From positions 1-64,000 of the forward strand of contig CAJTGE010000014.1 of NCBI GenBank assembly GCA_910575795.1: a stretch of 64,000 nt of DNA, given 5' to 3'. The position numbers and the translations under genes are program-made. This DNA comes from Clostridiaceae bacterium (GTDB lineage: Bacteria; Bacillota; Clostridia; Lachnospirales; Lachnospiraceae). This document shows, in pieces, positions 1 to 7,298 of this stretch. The notes beneath the pieces are model-generated. The model saw only the letters and a list, made by a program, of their open reading frames with translations. It was not told the DNA's origin and searched no databases. Each line of letters starts with the position of its first letter. Positions within the stretch are counted from its first letter, which is position 1.

Positions 1-73
1 TTTTATTCAGTTTTCAAGGTGCAGTTTATATTTGTAAATCATCCGTTTTTGTCCGGATGTATCTACCCTTTTT

Positions 74-705
74 TCATTCTATAACTGTCCGAGTTTTCGG
101 ACAGTCTCCCCCGCTCAGATTTCCAAGCCTGACTGTATTTCCCAGTATCAGCGTGTGCAGAACAGGATGATGCGATGTAAGCGCTCCTGTACGGATCTGT
201 TCATATGCAAATTCCGCATCATAAGCAAATGCCCCTGGGTACAGGGCGAGCCAGACCGGAAGCCATGCCAGAAATATCCCGGCCCATATCCATCTGCGCT
301 TTATCTTCAGACGCCTGCTCCCCGATCCCACGGTTCCCGGGCAGGCGTCCGGAATACATCGGTACCCCCACTCAAGCCCACGGGCTGCCAAAATACCAAA
401 GACTGCCCACGCTCCCCAAAATTTCCAGGTACGCATGGGCAGAATGCCCGTGTCTGAAATCACTTTCCCAGCAAGAAGACAAAATGAATACGCCGCTCCG
501 AGCGCATAGGAAAATGGGCTGATCGAAAAAGAGCTTCCTCTTAAATAAACCATCATAAAAACAGCAAACACAGCCAGATGCAGGGCGCTGTGGCTGAATC
601 CGCCAACTCCCTCTGGCAACAGAGCTGGAAAGAAGCAGACTCCGGCATAGGAAAATACTGCTGCTGCCAGGAACGATTTTACTTTCTTTTTATCCTTACA
701 ATAAA
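74..705 (-). pseudogene. Truncated DUF6020-like polytopic membrane protein
   Basis: About 210 codons of a multi-spanning membrane protein, with several hydrophobic helices and the stretch YPGAFAYDAEF followed by HHPVLHTLILG. That pattern resembles the first loop of the DUF6020 family of Lachnospiraceae surface-polymer membrane proteins, which are normally much longer (family assignment from memory). Homology stops soon after HTLILG and runs into unrelated residues. A perfect 9-bp inverted repeat (ACTGTCCGA/TCGGACAGT) lies at 83-104, close to where the frame ends. The 5' end is also damaged: the 162-bp MITE at 706-867 abuts codon 20 of the open frame, so the only in-frame ATG comes from the MITE. 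It is probably the decayed distal end of the polysaccharide operon. Confidence 0.6.
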
Positions 706-867
706 ATGTACTCTCGGAATCTCTCTGCGCCTGCTTTTGCGGCTGATTTTCCGCCAGATGCACCCAAATTTAATCAACGTACGCTCCACGTACGCCTCAT
801 AAATTTGTGCACATCTGACAAAAAATCATCTCACAAAATCAGGCACAGCGAGATTCCGAGAGTACAT
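706..867. mobile_element. MITE-A copy 1 (162 bp, 18-bp perfect terminal inverted repeats)
   Basis: The element begins ATGTACTCTCGGAATCTC (706-723) and ends with the exact reverse complement (850-867). A second copy at 29508-29669 has the same length and differs at one base that I can see. It holds no coding frame of its own but supplies false start codons to the genes it touches. Shorter or decayed relatives lie at 4801-4853, 19287-19335, 29675-29767 and possibly 32934-32986. It is presumably mobilised in trans, since no transposase is visible. Confidence 0.85.
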
Positions 868-1240
868 AATACTGATCCCCGTATTCCCTGCCTGTATATT
901 CTCCTGCTTTCATGATAAAACCTCCCGTATTCCGCCTTGTTCCCGCCATTTAGCTCCTTATCTGCCCTTACGGCTGAATACCCACCTGTATACAAACGAA
1001 GTGCAATGATTTCCAAAACGGCTGCGCAGAGGAATGGACTTATCTGAAAAATCCCGGACACCTAAGATAAACTTTTGTGGATTTTGCCGGAGCAGCTTAG
1101 AGCAGCGGTCAATATCTTCTATATCATGCCGCCCGTCACAGTCACATTGGATCACTCCAATTGTCTCCGAATACCCTCCCTGGCCATCTCAGACAGGTAA
1201 TAATTAAAGCCTGATTTATACGCCCTTCCCTGTCCCTCCT
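868..1240 (-). pseudogene. Frameshifted GT2 glycosyltransferase remnant
   Basis: Two frames join into a family 2 (DPM1/GtrB-like) glycosyltransferase. The residues EGQGRAYKSGFNYYLSEMA (about 1240-1185) continue, after a shift near 1175, as ETIGVIQCDCDGRHDIEDID and then KFILGVRDFSDKSIPLRSRF. The CDCDGRHD part corresponds to the family's DxDGQHD metal-binding segment. The frame hits a stop near 958 and the last stretch before the MITE at 706-867 is unrecognisable. N-terminal nucleotide-binding and C-terminal membrane parts are missing. GT2 enzymes of this type often accompany DUF6020-like proteins, which fits the adjacent remnant. Confidence 0.7.
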
Positions 1241-1241
1241 C

Positions 1242-2351
1242 CTATTTCCCGCACGCCAAAACGATCCTTCCGATCCGTTCCGCCTCTTCCGGTGCCAGTT
1301 CCGCATACATCGGCAGCGTCAGAACACGCTTGCTCACATACAGAGCCTTTGGCGTCTCATTTACATCGTATTTTCCATGGAAGCAGCTAAAGCTGTTTGT
1401 CAGCGGATAGAAATATTTTCTGGCAAAAATCCCTTCATCAGCCAGTCGGGCGAACACTTCGTTGCGGCTTGCCCCGAACCGCTTCTCGTCAAACACCACC
1501 GGAAAATAGGCGTAATTGGGTTTCACTCCGTCCTGCTCCGGGTTCAGGGTAAGCCCGTCCACTCCCTCCAAGAGCTTTCTGTAAATCCCGGCGACGGCCG
1601 CGCGCTTTTCGATCTCCTTATCCACATGCTTTAGGTTGCAAAGTCCCATCGCCGCGCAGAATTCATTCATCTTCGCGTTTGCCCCGATCCCGTCCACCAC
1701 CTCCGGGCCGCGGATCCCGAAATTCTTCAGGCGGTACAGCTCCAGGCCGAAATCCGCATCCGTGTAGCTCACCGCGCCGCCCTCGATGGAATTGAACACC
1801 TTGGTCGCATGGAAGCTGAAGCAGGACGCGTCTCCAAAGGATCCGATCCCGCGTCCCTTATACGTCACGCCAAAGGTATGGGCCGCGTCATAGATGACCT
1901 TTAAGCCGTATTTCCCGGCAATCCTTTCTATCTCTTCCACGTCACAGATATTTCCGTACACATGAACCGGCGCAATCGCGCAGGTGCGATCCGTAATTAA
2001 GTCCTCGATTTTTGACACATCGATCGTAAAATCCTCTGGATTAATATCGCAGAAAACCGGCTCCAGCCCGTTCCGCACAATGGCATGCGTAGTGGAGGCA
2101 AACGTAAAGGGCGTGGTAATCACCTCGCCCTGTAAATGCATGGCCTGCATGGAAAGCTCCAGCGCCATGTGCCCGTTTGTGAAAAGCTCAATCTGATCCA
2201 CATCTAGATAAGAGCATAATTCCTTTTGCAGCTTTTGATGCTTTTCCCCCATATTGGTTAGCTGGTGTGATTCCCAGATATCACGGATTTCCTCTATGTA
2301 TTCCTCCAGAGAAGGCATGGAAGAGCGGGTGACTAAAATTGGTTTGTTCAT
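1242..2351 (-). CDS. DegT/DnrJ/EryC1/StrS family sugar aminotransferase
   Basis: A 369-residue PLP-dependent aminotransferase, full length for the family that aminates keto-deoxy nucleotide sugars. Visible landmarks are the D155 motif (YDAAHTFG), which should contact the PLP pyridine nitrogen, and the likely Schiff-base lysine K184 in SFHATKVFNSIEGG. The HATK active site is typical of the FdtB/QdtB-like 3-keto-6-deoxyhexose transaminase branch, so a dTDP-3-amino-3,6-dideoxyhexose product is possible, but the substrate cannot be read from sequence. The start has AAGGAGAGAGTCC just upstream. It lies downstream of a terminator-like hairpin (2379-2410) and the toxin-antitoxin locus, so it may need its own promoter or readthrough by LoaP-modified polymerase. 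Confidence 0.85.
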   Translation of the reverse strand: MNKPILVTRSSMPSLEEYIEEIRDIWESHQLTNMGEKHQKLQKELCSYLDVDQIELFTNGHMALELSMQAMHLQGEVITTPFTFASTTHAIVRNGLEPVFCDINPEDFTIDVSKIEDLITDRTCAIAPVHVYGNICDVEEIERIAGKYGLKVIYDAAHTFGVTYKGRGIGSFGDASCFSFHATKVFNSIEGGAVSYTDADFGLELYRLKNFGIRGPEVVDGIGANAKMNEFCAAMGLCNLKHVDKEIEKRAAVAGIYRKLLEGVDGLTLNPEQDGVKPNYAYFPVVFDEKRFGASRNEVFARLADEGIFARKYFYPLTNSFSCFHGKYDVNETPKALYVSKRVLTLPMYAELAPEEAERIGRIVLACGK

Positions 2352-2378
2352 GGACTCTCTCCTTAAAAATTCTCATTC

Positions 2379-2410
2379 AAAAAAGCCCCGGCGCAAGCCA
2401 GAGCTTTTTA
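2379..2410 (-). terminator. Intrinsic terminator-like hairpin
   Basis: AAAAAGCCCCGGC (2380-2392) pairs with GCCAGAGCTTTTT (2397-2409) through a four-base loop with G-U wobbles. A and T tracts on both flanks could make it act in both directions. It lies between the minus-strand 3' end of upstream transcripts and the aminotransferase start at 2351. Confidence 0.6.
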
Positions 2411-2429
2411 AAAATCAATTCATTTCGTA

Positions 2430-2458
2430 TAGAACATCTTTAAACTTCATGATATAAT
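2430..2458 (+). promoter_or_regulatory. Promoter P1 for the Fst-like toxin mRNA
   Basis: The -10 TATAAT (2453-2458) is preceded by TGA, giving an extended -10, with a weak -35 (TAGAAC, 2430-2435) 17 bp upstream. The predicted start near 2465 would give an RNA of about 210 nt ending at the 2636-2672 hairpin. A 6-bp helix TTACCG/CGGTAA (about 2466-2486) just ahead of the ribosome binding site could occlude it. Confidence 0.65.
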
Positions 2459-2496
2459 GATCCCGTTACCGCCCCTATACCGGTAAGGAAAGGGGG

Positions 2497-2526
2497 TGTA
2501 CTATGTGAGCGCGCTTCAATCTCTTA
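2497..2526 (+). repeat. Direct repeat DRa over the toxin start codon
   Basis: TGTACTA-TG-TGAGC followed by CTTCAATCTCTT spans the toxin start. It is repeated in direct orientation at 2681-2708 with two substitutions and a short gap. In par loci such repeats make the convergent RNAs complementary at the toxin initiation site. Confidence 0.65.
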
Positions 2527-2591
2527 TTCACTCCGTATTGGCCAGTGTAGCCGCCTACTACCTGTGCAAGTGGTTAGACGGAGATAAATGA
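2505..2591 (+). CDS. Fst/par-like type I toxin peptide (28 aa)
   Basis: A 28-residue peptide beginning GTG (MSALQSLIHSV) with one hydrophobic helix rich in A, V, L and Y and a charged tail KWLDGDK. That is the build of Fst-type membrane toxins: a single transmembrane helix followed by a polar C-terminus. The ribosome binding site AAAGGGGG lies 8 bases ahead. An ATG two bases upstream is followed at once by TGA, so GTG is the only workable start. The gene sits between promoter P1 and a shared bidirectional terminator, with a convergent antisense promoter beyond it. The Fst assignment rests on architecture more than on residue identity. An unrelated conserved small membrane peptide is the alternative. 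Confidence 0.65.
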   Translation: MSALQSLIHSVLASVAAYYLCKWLDGDK

Positions 2592-2635
2592 ACGGTAACC
2601 TGACCCAAACGGTTTGCTTCTCCGCAAAAGAAGAA

Positions 2636-2672
2636 GAACCCCCGACTGTACCGCAAATACATTCGGGGGTTC
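2636..2672. terminator. Bidirectional terminator shared by toxin and antitoxin RNAs
   Basis: A perfect 10-bp stem GAACCCCCGA (2636-2645) / TCGGGGGTTC (2663-2672). The plus side is followed by a T-rich tract and the minus side by TTCTTCTTTT, so both convergent RNAs could end here. Confidence 0.7.
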
Positions 2673-2680
2673 GTTCTCTC

Positions 2681-2708
2681 TGTACTACATGAGCACTTCA
2701 ATCTCTTT
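2681..2708 (+). repeat. Direct repeat DRb
   Basis: TGTACTACATGAGCA followed by CTTCAATCTCTT. It is the second copy of the sequence around the toxin start (2497-2526), placed beyond the shared terminator exactly as in par of pAD1. Confidence 0.65.
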
Positions 2709-2718
2709 GCCTGTTGGC

Positions 2719-2747
2719 ATTATAGCATATGCAGTTTTTATTTGCAA
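2719..2747 (-). promoter_or_regulatory. Promoter P2 for the antitoxin RNA
   Basis: On the minus strand, TTGCAA (2742-2747), a 17-bp spacer and TATAAT (2719-2724). This is nearer to consensus than P1, as expected for the antitoxin RNA, which should be made in excess. Confidence 0.75.
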
Positions 2748-2815
2748 TATGCCCCAAAAAATATTTGCATATCTGTCGCAACAACATGATAGCCGCTCAG
2801 ATAATCTCTGCACGG

Positions 2816-3814
2816 TTACCACAGCTCCATTTCCATATAGACGCCGCTATCCGTATATCGTTTTGCAAAATGAAACCCGTTCCTCTCATAAAAACGGATC
2901 GCCTGCGCATTATCCCGGTTCACTTCCAGCTTAAGAAGCCTCATTCCCCTTCGACGCGAAAGGGCTCTGCACTCATTTAACAACCTCTGTCCGATATGCC
3001 GGCCCTGATAAGCCGTCTTTACGGCCAAAAGCGTGATATATGCGATCCCATCCCTCTGATCATTTGCGTAAAAAACAATAAAACCCAATATCTGAGAATC
3101 GTACGCGGCCATGAATTCTCCAAACGCATCGATTTTGCGGAACAGAGAATTAAAATCGTTTCTCTGCACCACAGAGGGATGAAATACAGCATCACACTCC
3201 CGTATAATCCACTTTTTGCTGTTTACATCCGATACCCGGCTAATGCAGTAATCCGGAATCCGGCTGCCGGGCTGCTCCCCTGTTACCCCCCCCCATTCTG
3301 TTTTTTCAAATTCATCCTTTAACAGAGAATAGATACGCAGATTCTGAAAGCCCCCGTTTTTATAAACCGCCTCCCGCTTCGTCCCTTCATATACAAAACC
3401 TGCCTTCTCATATAAAGCCCGTGCGCGCTGGTTGTCCTCCAGGACAGAAAGTTCAACCCGCCGCAGGTTCATATTGGCAAACGCATGGCGCAGCATAGTA
3501 TGTACTGCAAATGTCCCGATTCCCTTTCCGCGGTTTATTTCGCTGCCGACCATGATATGAAACTGCGCCGACTGACTGATATAATCAATATCTGTCAGGC
3601 TGACGAGGCATAAAATGTCCTGATTTTCAGCCCGCGTAACGGCGCACCGTATGGCATTCCCCCGGCGGGCCATATAATCGTCATACCATTTCATATCCAC
3701 ATCCGGGCTGATGTAGCGGAACGGCGCTCCCAGGCAACAGATCAATTCCGGATCATTTCTCCAACGGTTGATCTCAGCCAAATCCGTCCGTTCCAATTCC
3801 CTTAAACGGTACAT
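2816..3814 (-). CDS. Double GNAT N-acetyltransferase (two fused domains)
   Basis: A 332-residue protein with two acetyl-CoA-dependent GNAT domains. The first (about residues 1-160) is RimJ/RimL-like, with INRGKGIGTFAVHTML as the CoA-binding A motif and NQRARALYEKAGF as the B motif. The second (about 185-330) has TAYQGRHIGQRLLNEC and NAQAIRFYERNGF. They are joined by a short linker coded by a run of nine G. The start ATG overlaps the stop of the upstream aminotransferase-like gene by 13 bp and has GGAGGAGAT ahead. In this setting it probably N-acetylates an amino sugar made by the neighbouring transaminases. Residues that fix substrate are not recognisable. An upstream in-frame extension to 4030 overlaps the neighbour and was not used. 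Confidence 0.85.
   Translation of the reverse strand: MYRLRELERTDLAEINRWRNDPELICCLGAPFRYISPDVDMKWYDDYMARRGNAIRCAVTRAENQDILCLVSLTDIDYISQSAQFHIMVGSEINRGKGIGTFAVHTMLRHAFANMNLRRVELSVLEDNQRARALYEKAGFVYEGTKREAVYKNGGFQNLRIYSLLKDEFEKTEWGGVTGEQPGSRIPDYCISRVSDVNSKKWIIRECDAVFHPSVVQRNDFNSLFRKIDAFGEFMAAYDSQILGFIVFYANDQRDGIAYITLLAVKTAYQGRHIGQRLLNECRALSRRRGMRLLKLEVNRDNAQAIRFYERNGFHFAKRYTDSGVYMEMELW
3286..3294 (-). repeat. Nine-G homopolymer in the linker between the two GNAT domains
   Basis: The plus strand has nine C in a row, coding WGGV (TGG GGG GGG GTA) on the minus strand. A one-base slip would end translation after the first GNAT domain. Confidence 0.9.
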
Positions 3815-4776
3815 TTTATCTCCTCCAATACCTGAAACAGCTTTTCTGCCATATATTCCATATCTCCCCTGCCGTATCTCTGATCCACCGGAAGAGGAAG
3901 GATATCCTTTGCCATCCCATACTCCGGATCCGGCTTTCTGCACTGTTCTGATACATCCGGCCACAGCGCAGGGATATAGATTTTCTGCTCCAGCAGACGT
4001 TTTCGCACCCTGTCCCCGTCCGCAATCCAAAGCGGATACATAAACGCCCCCTGCGGAATCTTTAAGGACAGGCGGTTCAGCCTCTTTAGGCGCTCATGCA
4101 GATAAGAAAAGTTTTCGGTTCTGCGCCGCTTTACAAACGCATAATCAATGCCCCTTAAAAGATTCCCGGTCAGCCTGGACATCCGTTTCGCAGGCTCATC
4201 CGAAAAGAATTCGTTATTTTTTACATACTCCGGATAAAATTCCTCTGCCGCCCTCTCATATCTCCCAAGCAGAAACCGCATCCTGTCAAAGGACTCGTCC
4301 GCCGGCATATCCAGCCCCGACGCCGGGGCGTCCGTATACAGATACGCGCCATCCGGCACGCCAAAGAACTTCCGGCATGTGTACAGCGTATCCACGCCGT
4401 CCAGCGGCTTTTCAAAAAAAGCCTGGGCATTATCCACAATCACCTTTCCGGAATAAATATCACTCATATGTTCGATATATTCCCGCTCTGTCTGCCCGTA
4501 ATAATTGACGAGATAAAAATACTCGTCTTTTAGCGGCATAACCGTATCCGCCCTGAAGTTTTTATTAATATGATAAAACCGAACGGAAACTCCATATTTT
4601 CTGCACACCTCATAAATCGATCCGCACAAAAAATATGGAAGCGCTATCTGTCTGATATCCTTAAGCTGTATCAGGCACGCCAGCGCACCGCGCCCGCAGT
4701 TCAGTGAAAGGCAGCCCGTATGGTACGCGCTGCCCCGGGACTCTTCCCACTCAATATAGCCTCCCATTTCCCGCAT
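3802..4776 (-). CDS. Divergent DegT-like PLP-dependent aminotransferase
   Basis: A 324-residue protein with a reduced DegT/AHBA-synthase-like fold. The GRGALACLIQL segment matches the phosphate-binding region after a short N-terminus, VDNAQAFFE resembles the cofactor-contact DAAQ motif (Asp near residue 115), and YTCRKFFGVPDGAYLYT places a candidate PLP lysine near 136. It is shorter than the usual 370-400 residues. The start at 4776 gives 6-base spacing to AAGGGGGA; the ATG two codons upstream would sit directly on that site. It overlaps the GNAT gene downstream, so the two are probably translated together and may make an N-acylated aminosugar. Substrate unknown. Confidence 0.7.
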   Translation of the reverse strand: MREMGGYIEWEESRGSAYHTGCLSLNCGRGALACLIQLKDIRQIALPYFLCGSIYEVCRKYGVSVRFYHINKNFRADTVMPLKDEYFYLVNYYGQTEREYIEHMSDIYSGKVIVDNAQAFFEKPLDGVDTLYTCRKFFGVPDGAYLYTDAPASGLDMPADESFDRMRFLLGRYERAAEEFYPEYVKNNEFFSDEPAKRMSRLTGNLLRGIDYAFVKRRRTENFSYLHERLKRLNRLSLKIPQGAFMYPLWIADGDRVRKRLLEQKIYIPALWPDVSEQCRKPDPEYGMAKDILPLPVDQRYGRGDMEYMAEKLFQVLEEIKCTV

Positions 4777-4800
4777 GGACATTCCCCCTTTTCTGTTATG

Positions 4801-4853
4801 ATGTACTGCCGGAATCTCACAAGATCAGGCGCATAGGGATTCCGGGAGCGCAT
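4801..4853. repeat. MITE-A internal-deletion relic (about 53 bp)
   Basis: It keeps both ends of MITE-A (ATGTACTGCCGGAATCTC and GGGATTCCGGGAGCGCAT) and the inner CACAAGATCAGGCGCA, but lacks the middle 110 bp. It lies between two operon genes and can fold into a short hairpin. Confidence 0.65.
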
Positions 4854-4882
4854 TTATGACGCATGCGCCAGTCCTTTCATAT

Positions 4883-5584
4883 TCACTCAACAAGGTCGTA
4901 CTGTGTCAGCATTTCCCGGATTCTCTCAACCGGATTGAACATCATCACATCAATGATGGAGAGATTTCCCTGAAACGGATGGCCAAACTGCTCATACCAA
5001 ATATCGCCTGTCTCTAAAAAATACAATGTAATTCCGTACCTTTTGAATTCGTCCCCGCTGTACAGTTCTTTTCCGCCGATCGCATTCAGGTACGTATCCG
5101 CCCCAAGAATCCGGCAAATTTCCAGAACCTTTTCCTGTCCCTTTAACTCGTTATTTTTATGAATCTCCGATGAAACGGCCATCCTTGTCCCAATCCCAAG
5201 ATAGCCGCACACGAGCTTAAGGGACTCTGTGATAAATCCGGCCAGATTCGTCTCCCCGCATGAAAACGCCGCTTCAAGCACAGGATATACGTCCTTAAAA
5301 TACGGAGCTTTCCCGTAATTATACCAAAGCGTCTGCAATCCTTTTCCCAGAAGCCGGTCATTTTTGTTTACTTCTATCTCATTAATCTTTTTGTTTGGAC
5401 TCGCGCCTGTCAGCGGCAGATTCAGATAATGGGGAGCGCCGCCCGCAAGAATCCGGTTCCGGTTAATCCATCCGCCCTTGATATAATTCACATCATCATA
5501 AATCACATACGTATCCACGGCATTCAGCAATTGCCAGTAGCCTATATAAGGGAAAAAATATGGCTGCATAATCCCAAGCTTCAT
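4883..5584 (-). CDS. WbqC family protein
   Basis: A 233-residue cytoplasmic protein with the full WbqC signature: MKLGIMQPYFFPYIGYWQL at the N-terminus, then DTYVIYDDVNYIKGGWINRN, and LNLPL. WbqC-like proteins are common in O-antigen and capsule clusters next to aminotransferases and acyltransferases. Their chemistry is not settled; they are thought to take part in modifying amino-deoxy sugars. The start was moved nine codons inside the longest frame because AGAGAGG lies 8 bases before ATG 5584. The start overlaps the stop of the 34-residue frame at 5581-5685 (ATGA), which indicates coupled translation. Confidence 0.85.
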   Translation of the reverse strand: MKLGIMQPYFFPYIGYWQLLNAVDTYVIYDDVNYIKGGWINRNRILAGGAPHYLNLPLTGASPNKKINEIEVNKNDRLLGKGLQTLWYNYGKAPYFKDVYPVLEAAFSCGETNLAGFITESLKLVCGYLGIGTRMAVSSEIHKNNELKGQEKVLEICRILGADTYLNAIGGKELYSGDEFKRYGITLYFLETGDIWYEQFGHPFQGNLSIIDVMMFNPVERIREMLTQYDLVE

Positions 5585-5685
5585 GCCGCGCGCCTCTCTT
5601 CCCGCGTACAAAAAGCCGGCATATCACTCTCTAAATGTCCTTCCTCCCGAATTCTTGTTTTCATATCCCAATTAATACGGTTCAT
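5581..5685 (-). CDS. Small 34-residue ORF coupled to wbqC
   Basis: ATG at 5685 has an excellent ribosome binding site (AAAAGGAGAGAGTA) and opens a 34-codon frame beginning MNRINWDMKTRIREEG, whose stop overlaps the WbqC start in ATGA. The peptide is polar, with no signal or membrane helix. It may be a genuine leader-type peptide that couples translation of wbqC, or the surviving N-terminus of a deleted sugar-modifying gene. I recognise no family. Confidence 0.5.
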   Translation of the reverse strand: MNRINWDMKTRIREEGHLESDMPAFCTREERRAA

Positions 5686-5828
5686 TACTCTCTCCTTTTA
5701 TTTCCTGATTGAATCTGCAGAAACAATCTTCCTAATGGCTGATTCACTCCTGAAAAGCGCCCCGTTACCACTCCCGGAAAAATTCTATACATCCCTGTCT
5801 GGCATATATTACCTATCCTGACTAATAT

Positions 5829-7298
5829 CTACAATCCCTCATACTTTCTTTTTTTATGCCTGTTATACACATGAAACAAAAGCTGTTTAAAAAATTTCAT
5901 TTCATCCGTCCTGAAAATGAGCGCCAGCCCTGCATATACTACAATACCTGTTATTATCTTAATAATAAGCATAAAAAACAGATTCATTTCTATATATGAT
6001 ACCATGTGGACTGTCACTCCCATAACCGCTGCGATACAAAACCCTGGCAGGATATCCCTTATCTGCTGAACATAGCTGTAATTTAAAATCGTCTGATTGG
6101 GATATGCATTCATAAAAGCAGAGCCAATGGATATCAAAACTGAACCTGTTACAATTCCATATATTCCATACTGTATGGAACCAAACAATATCATTATACC
6201 GAATATTTTTTTCAAAACCTCTAATTTCAGATATATATCGCTTCTTCCTACGGAATTAATTGCCTGCAGATTTGCTGTATGAATCGGATACAAAACAAAC
6301 TCCAGACATATGATCCTCATCAGCGGCACACAGGGCAGCCACGCTGCCCCAAATAAAATCAGGATACATTCCTTTGAAACCGCTATTAATCCAATCATCA
6401 TCGGAAATAATACAAATGAACTCATCTTGACTGACTTTCGCATAAGATCTTTTAAAACGCTTTTATTCTCCTGCTCAGATGAATATACAGGGAACAGAAC
6501 CGACTGCATCGCTCCGTCCACATTATTCACAATTAAACCCGGCAATTGTTCTGCACGGTTTAAATAGCCCAGTGTTTCTGCCGAAAAGTTTCTTCCGACC
6601 ACCAGATTTCTTAAGTTTCTGTAAATTGAGTTGAGCAGGGACGCCAGAAGCAGCCTGCTTCCAAAGCGGAACAGCCCGCCAGCCTTCTCTCTGGAAAAAC
6701 ACAGACGCGGTTTCCATGGAACAATTTTCATTAAAAAAATGCAGATAACAACATTATACACTATCTGCTGAAAAATAAGCGCCCAGGTTCCCAATCCGGA
6801 CGCCGCCAGAATAATACCGACTGCCCCTGAAATTACAATCGTATTCAGGCTCACTTTGAACAACTGGCGAAAAAGCAGGTTCCGCTGTATATATGCATTT
6901 TGAATCGCATTATATGCGCCTGGAAACAATATAACGCCTGCTGTCCTTAAATAAAGGCTTAAGCGTTCCTGATGATAAAACAATGCGATACCGGGAGCCA
7001 GAATGAACAATATGCTGTAAAATAAACAGGCCATCGCAAAACAGATAAAAAATGCCGATGTCATATCCTTTTCATCCACCTTATTTTTCTGAATCAGCGC
7101 CGAGCCAAATCCTCCCTGAACAAATACGGCTGCAATATTAATAAAAACCAACACAAGCGCAAGCATTCCATAATCATCCGGCGTCAGAAGCCTGGCCAGA
7201 CAGATTTGAATAACAAACTGGATTCCCTGAACTCCGATACGCTCGCAAAATTTCCATATAAGGGAACTTATAATCCTACTTTTCTTTTCTCCATCCAT
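5829..7298 (-). CDS. Wzx-like oligosaccharide flippase (MOP superfamily)
   Basis: A 489-residue integral membrane protein with 12-14 predicted hydrophobic helices. The N-terminal region (SLIWKFCERIGVQGIQFVIQ, then ARLLTPDDYGMLALV and GFGSALIQKNKV) is characteristic of the Polysacc_synt_3 / lipopolysaccharide flippase group. It should move undecaprenyl-PP-linked repeat units across the membrane for polymerisation by the Wzy-like protein at 8564-9985. The start overlaps the end of the upstream glycosyltransferase by 23 bp. The ribosome binding site is weak (GAATGAAAG), which fits low expression or coupling. Confidence 0.9.
   Translation of the reverse strand: MDGEKKSRIISSLIWKFCERIGVQGIQFVIQICLARLLTPDDYGMLALVLVFINIAAVFVQGGFGSALIQKNKVDEKDMTSAFFICFAMACLFYSILFILAPGIALFYHQERLSLYLRTAGVILFPGAYNAIQNAYIQRNLLFRQLFKVSLNTIVISGAVGIILAASGLGTWALIFQQIVYNVVICIFLMKIVPWKPRLCFSREKAGGLFRFGSRLLLASLLNSIYRNLRNLVVGRNFSAETLGYLNRAEQLPGLIVNNVDGAMQSVLFPVYSSEQENKSVLKDLMRKSVKMSSFVLFPMMIGLIAVSKECILILFGAAWLPCVPLMRIICLEFVLYPIHTANLQAINSVGRSDIYLKLEVLKKIFGIMILFGSIQYGIYGIVTGSVLISIGSAFMNAYPNQTILNYSYVQQIRDILPGFCIAAVMGVTVHMVSYIEMNLFFMLIIKIITGIVVYAGLALIFRTDEMKFFKQLLFHVYNRHKKRKYEGL

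Larger units (their letters stand above)
2636..2712 (-). ncRNA. Predicted antitoxin RNA (RNA II-like)
   Basis: Transcription from the minus-strand promoter at 2719-2747 would start near 2712 and end at the hairpin at 2636-2672, giving about 65-75 nt. It would carry the complement of DRb (2681-2708) at its 5' end, able to pair with DRa over the toxin start. It would share the terminator loop at its 3' end. Confidence 0.6.

Noticed and set aside
2505-2591. Start at ATG 2503 for the toxin peptide
   Set aside because: The ATG is followed directly by TGA; only the overlapping GTG opens the frame.
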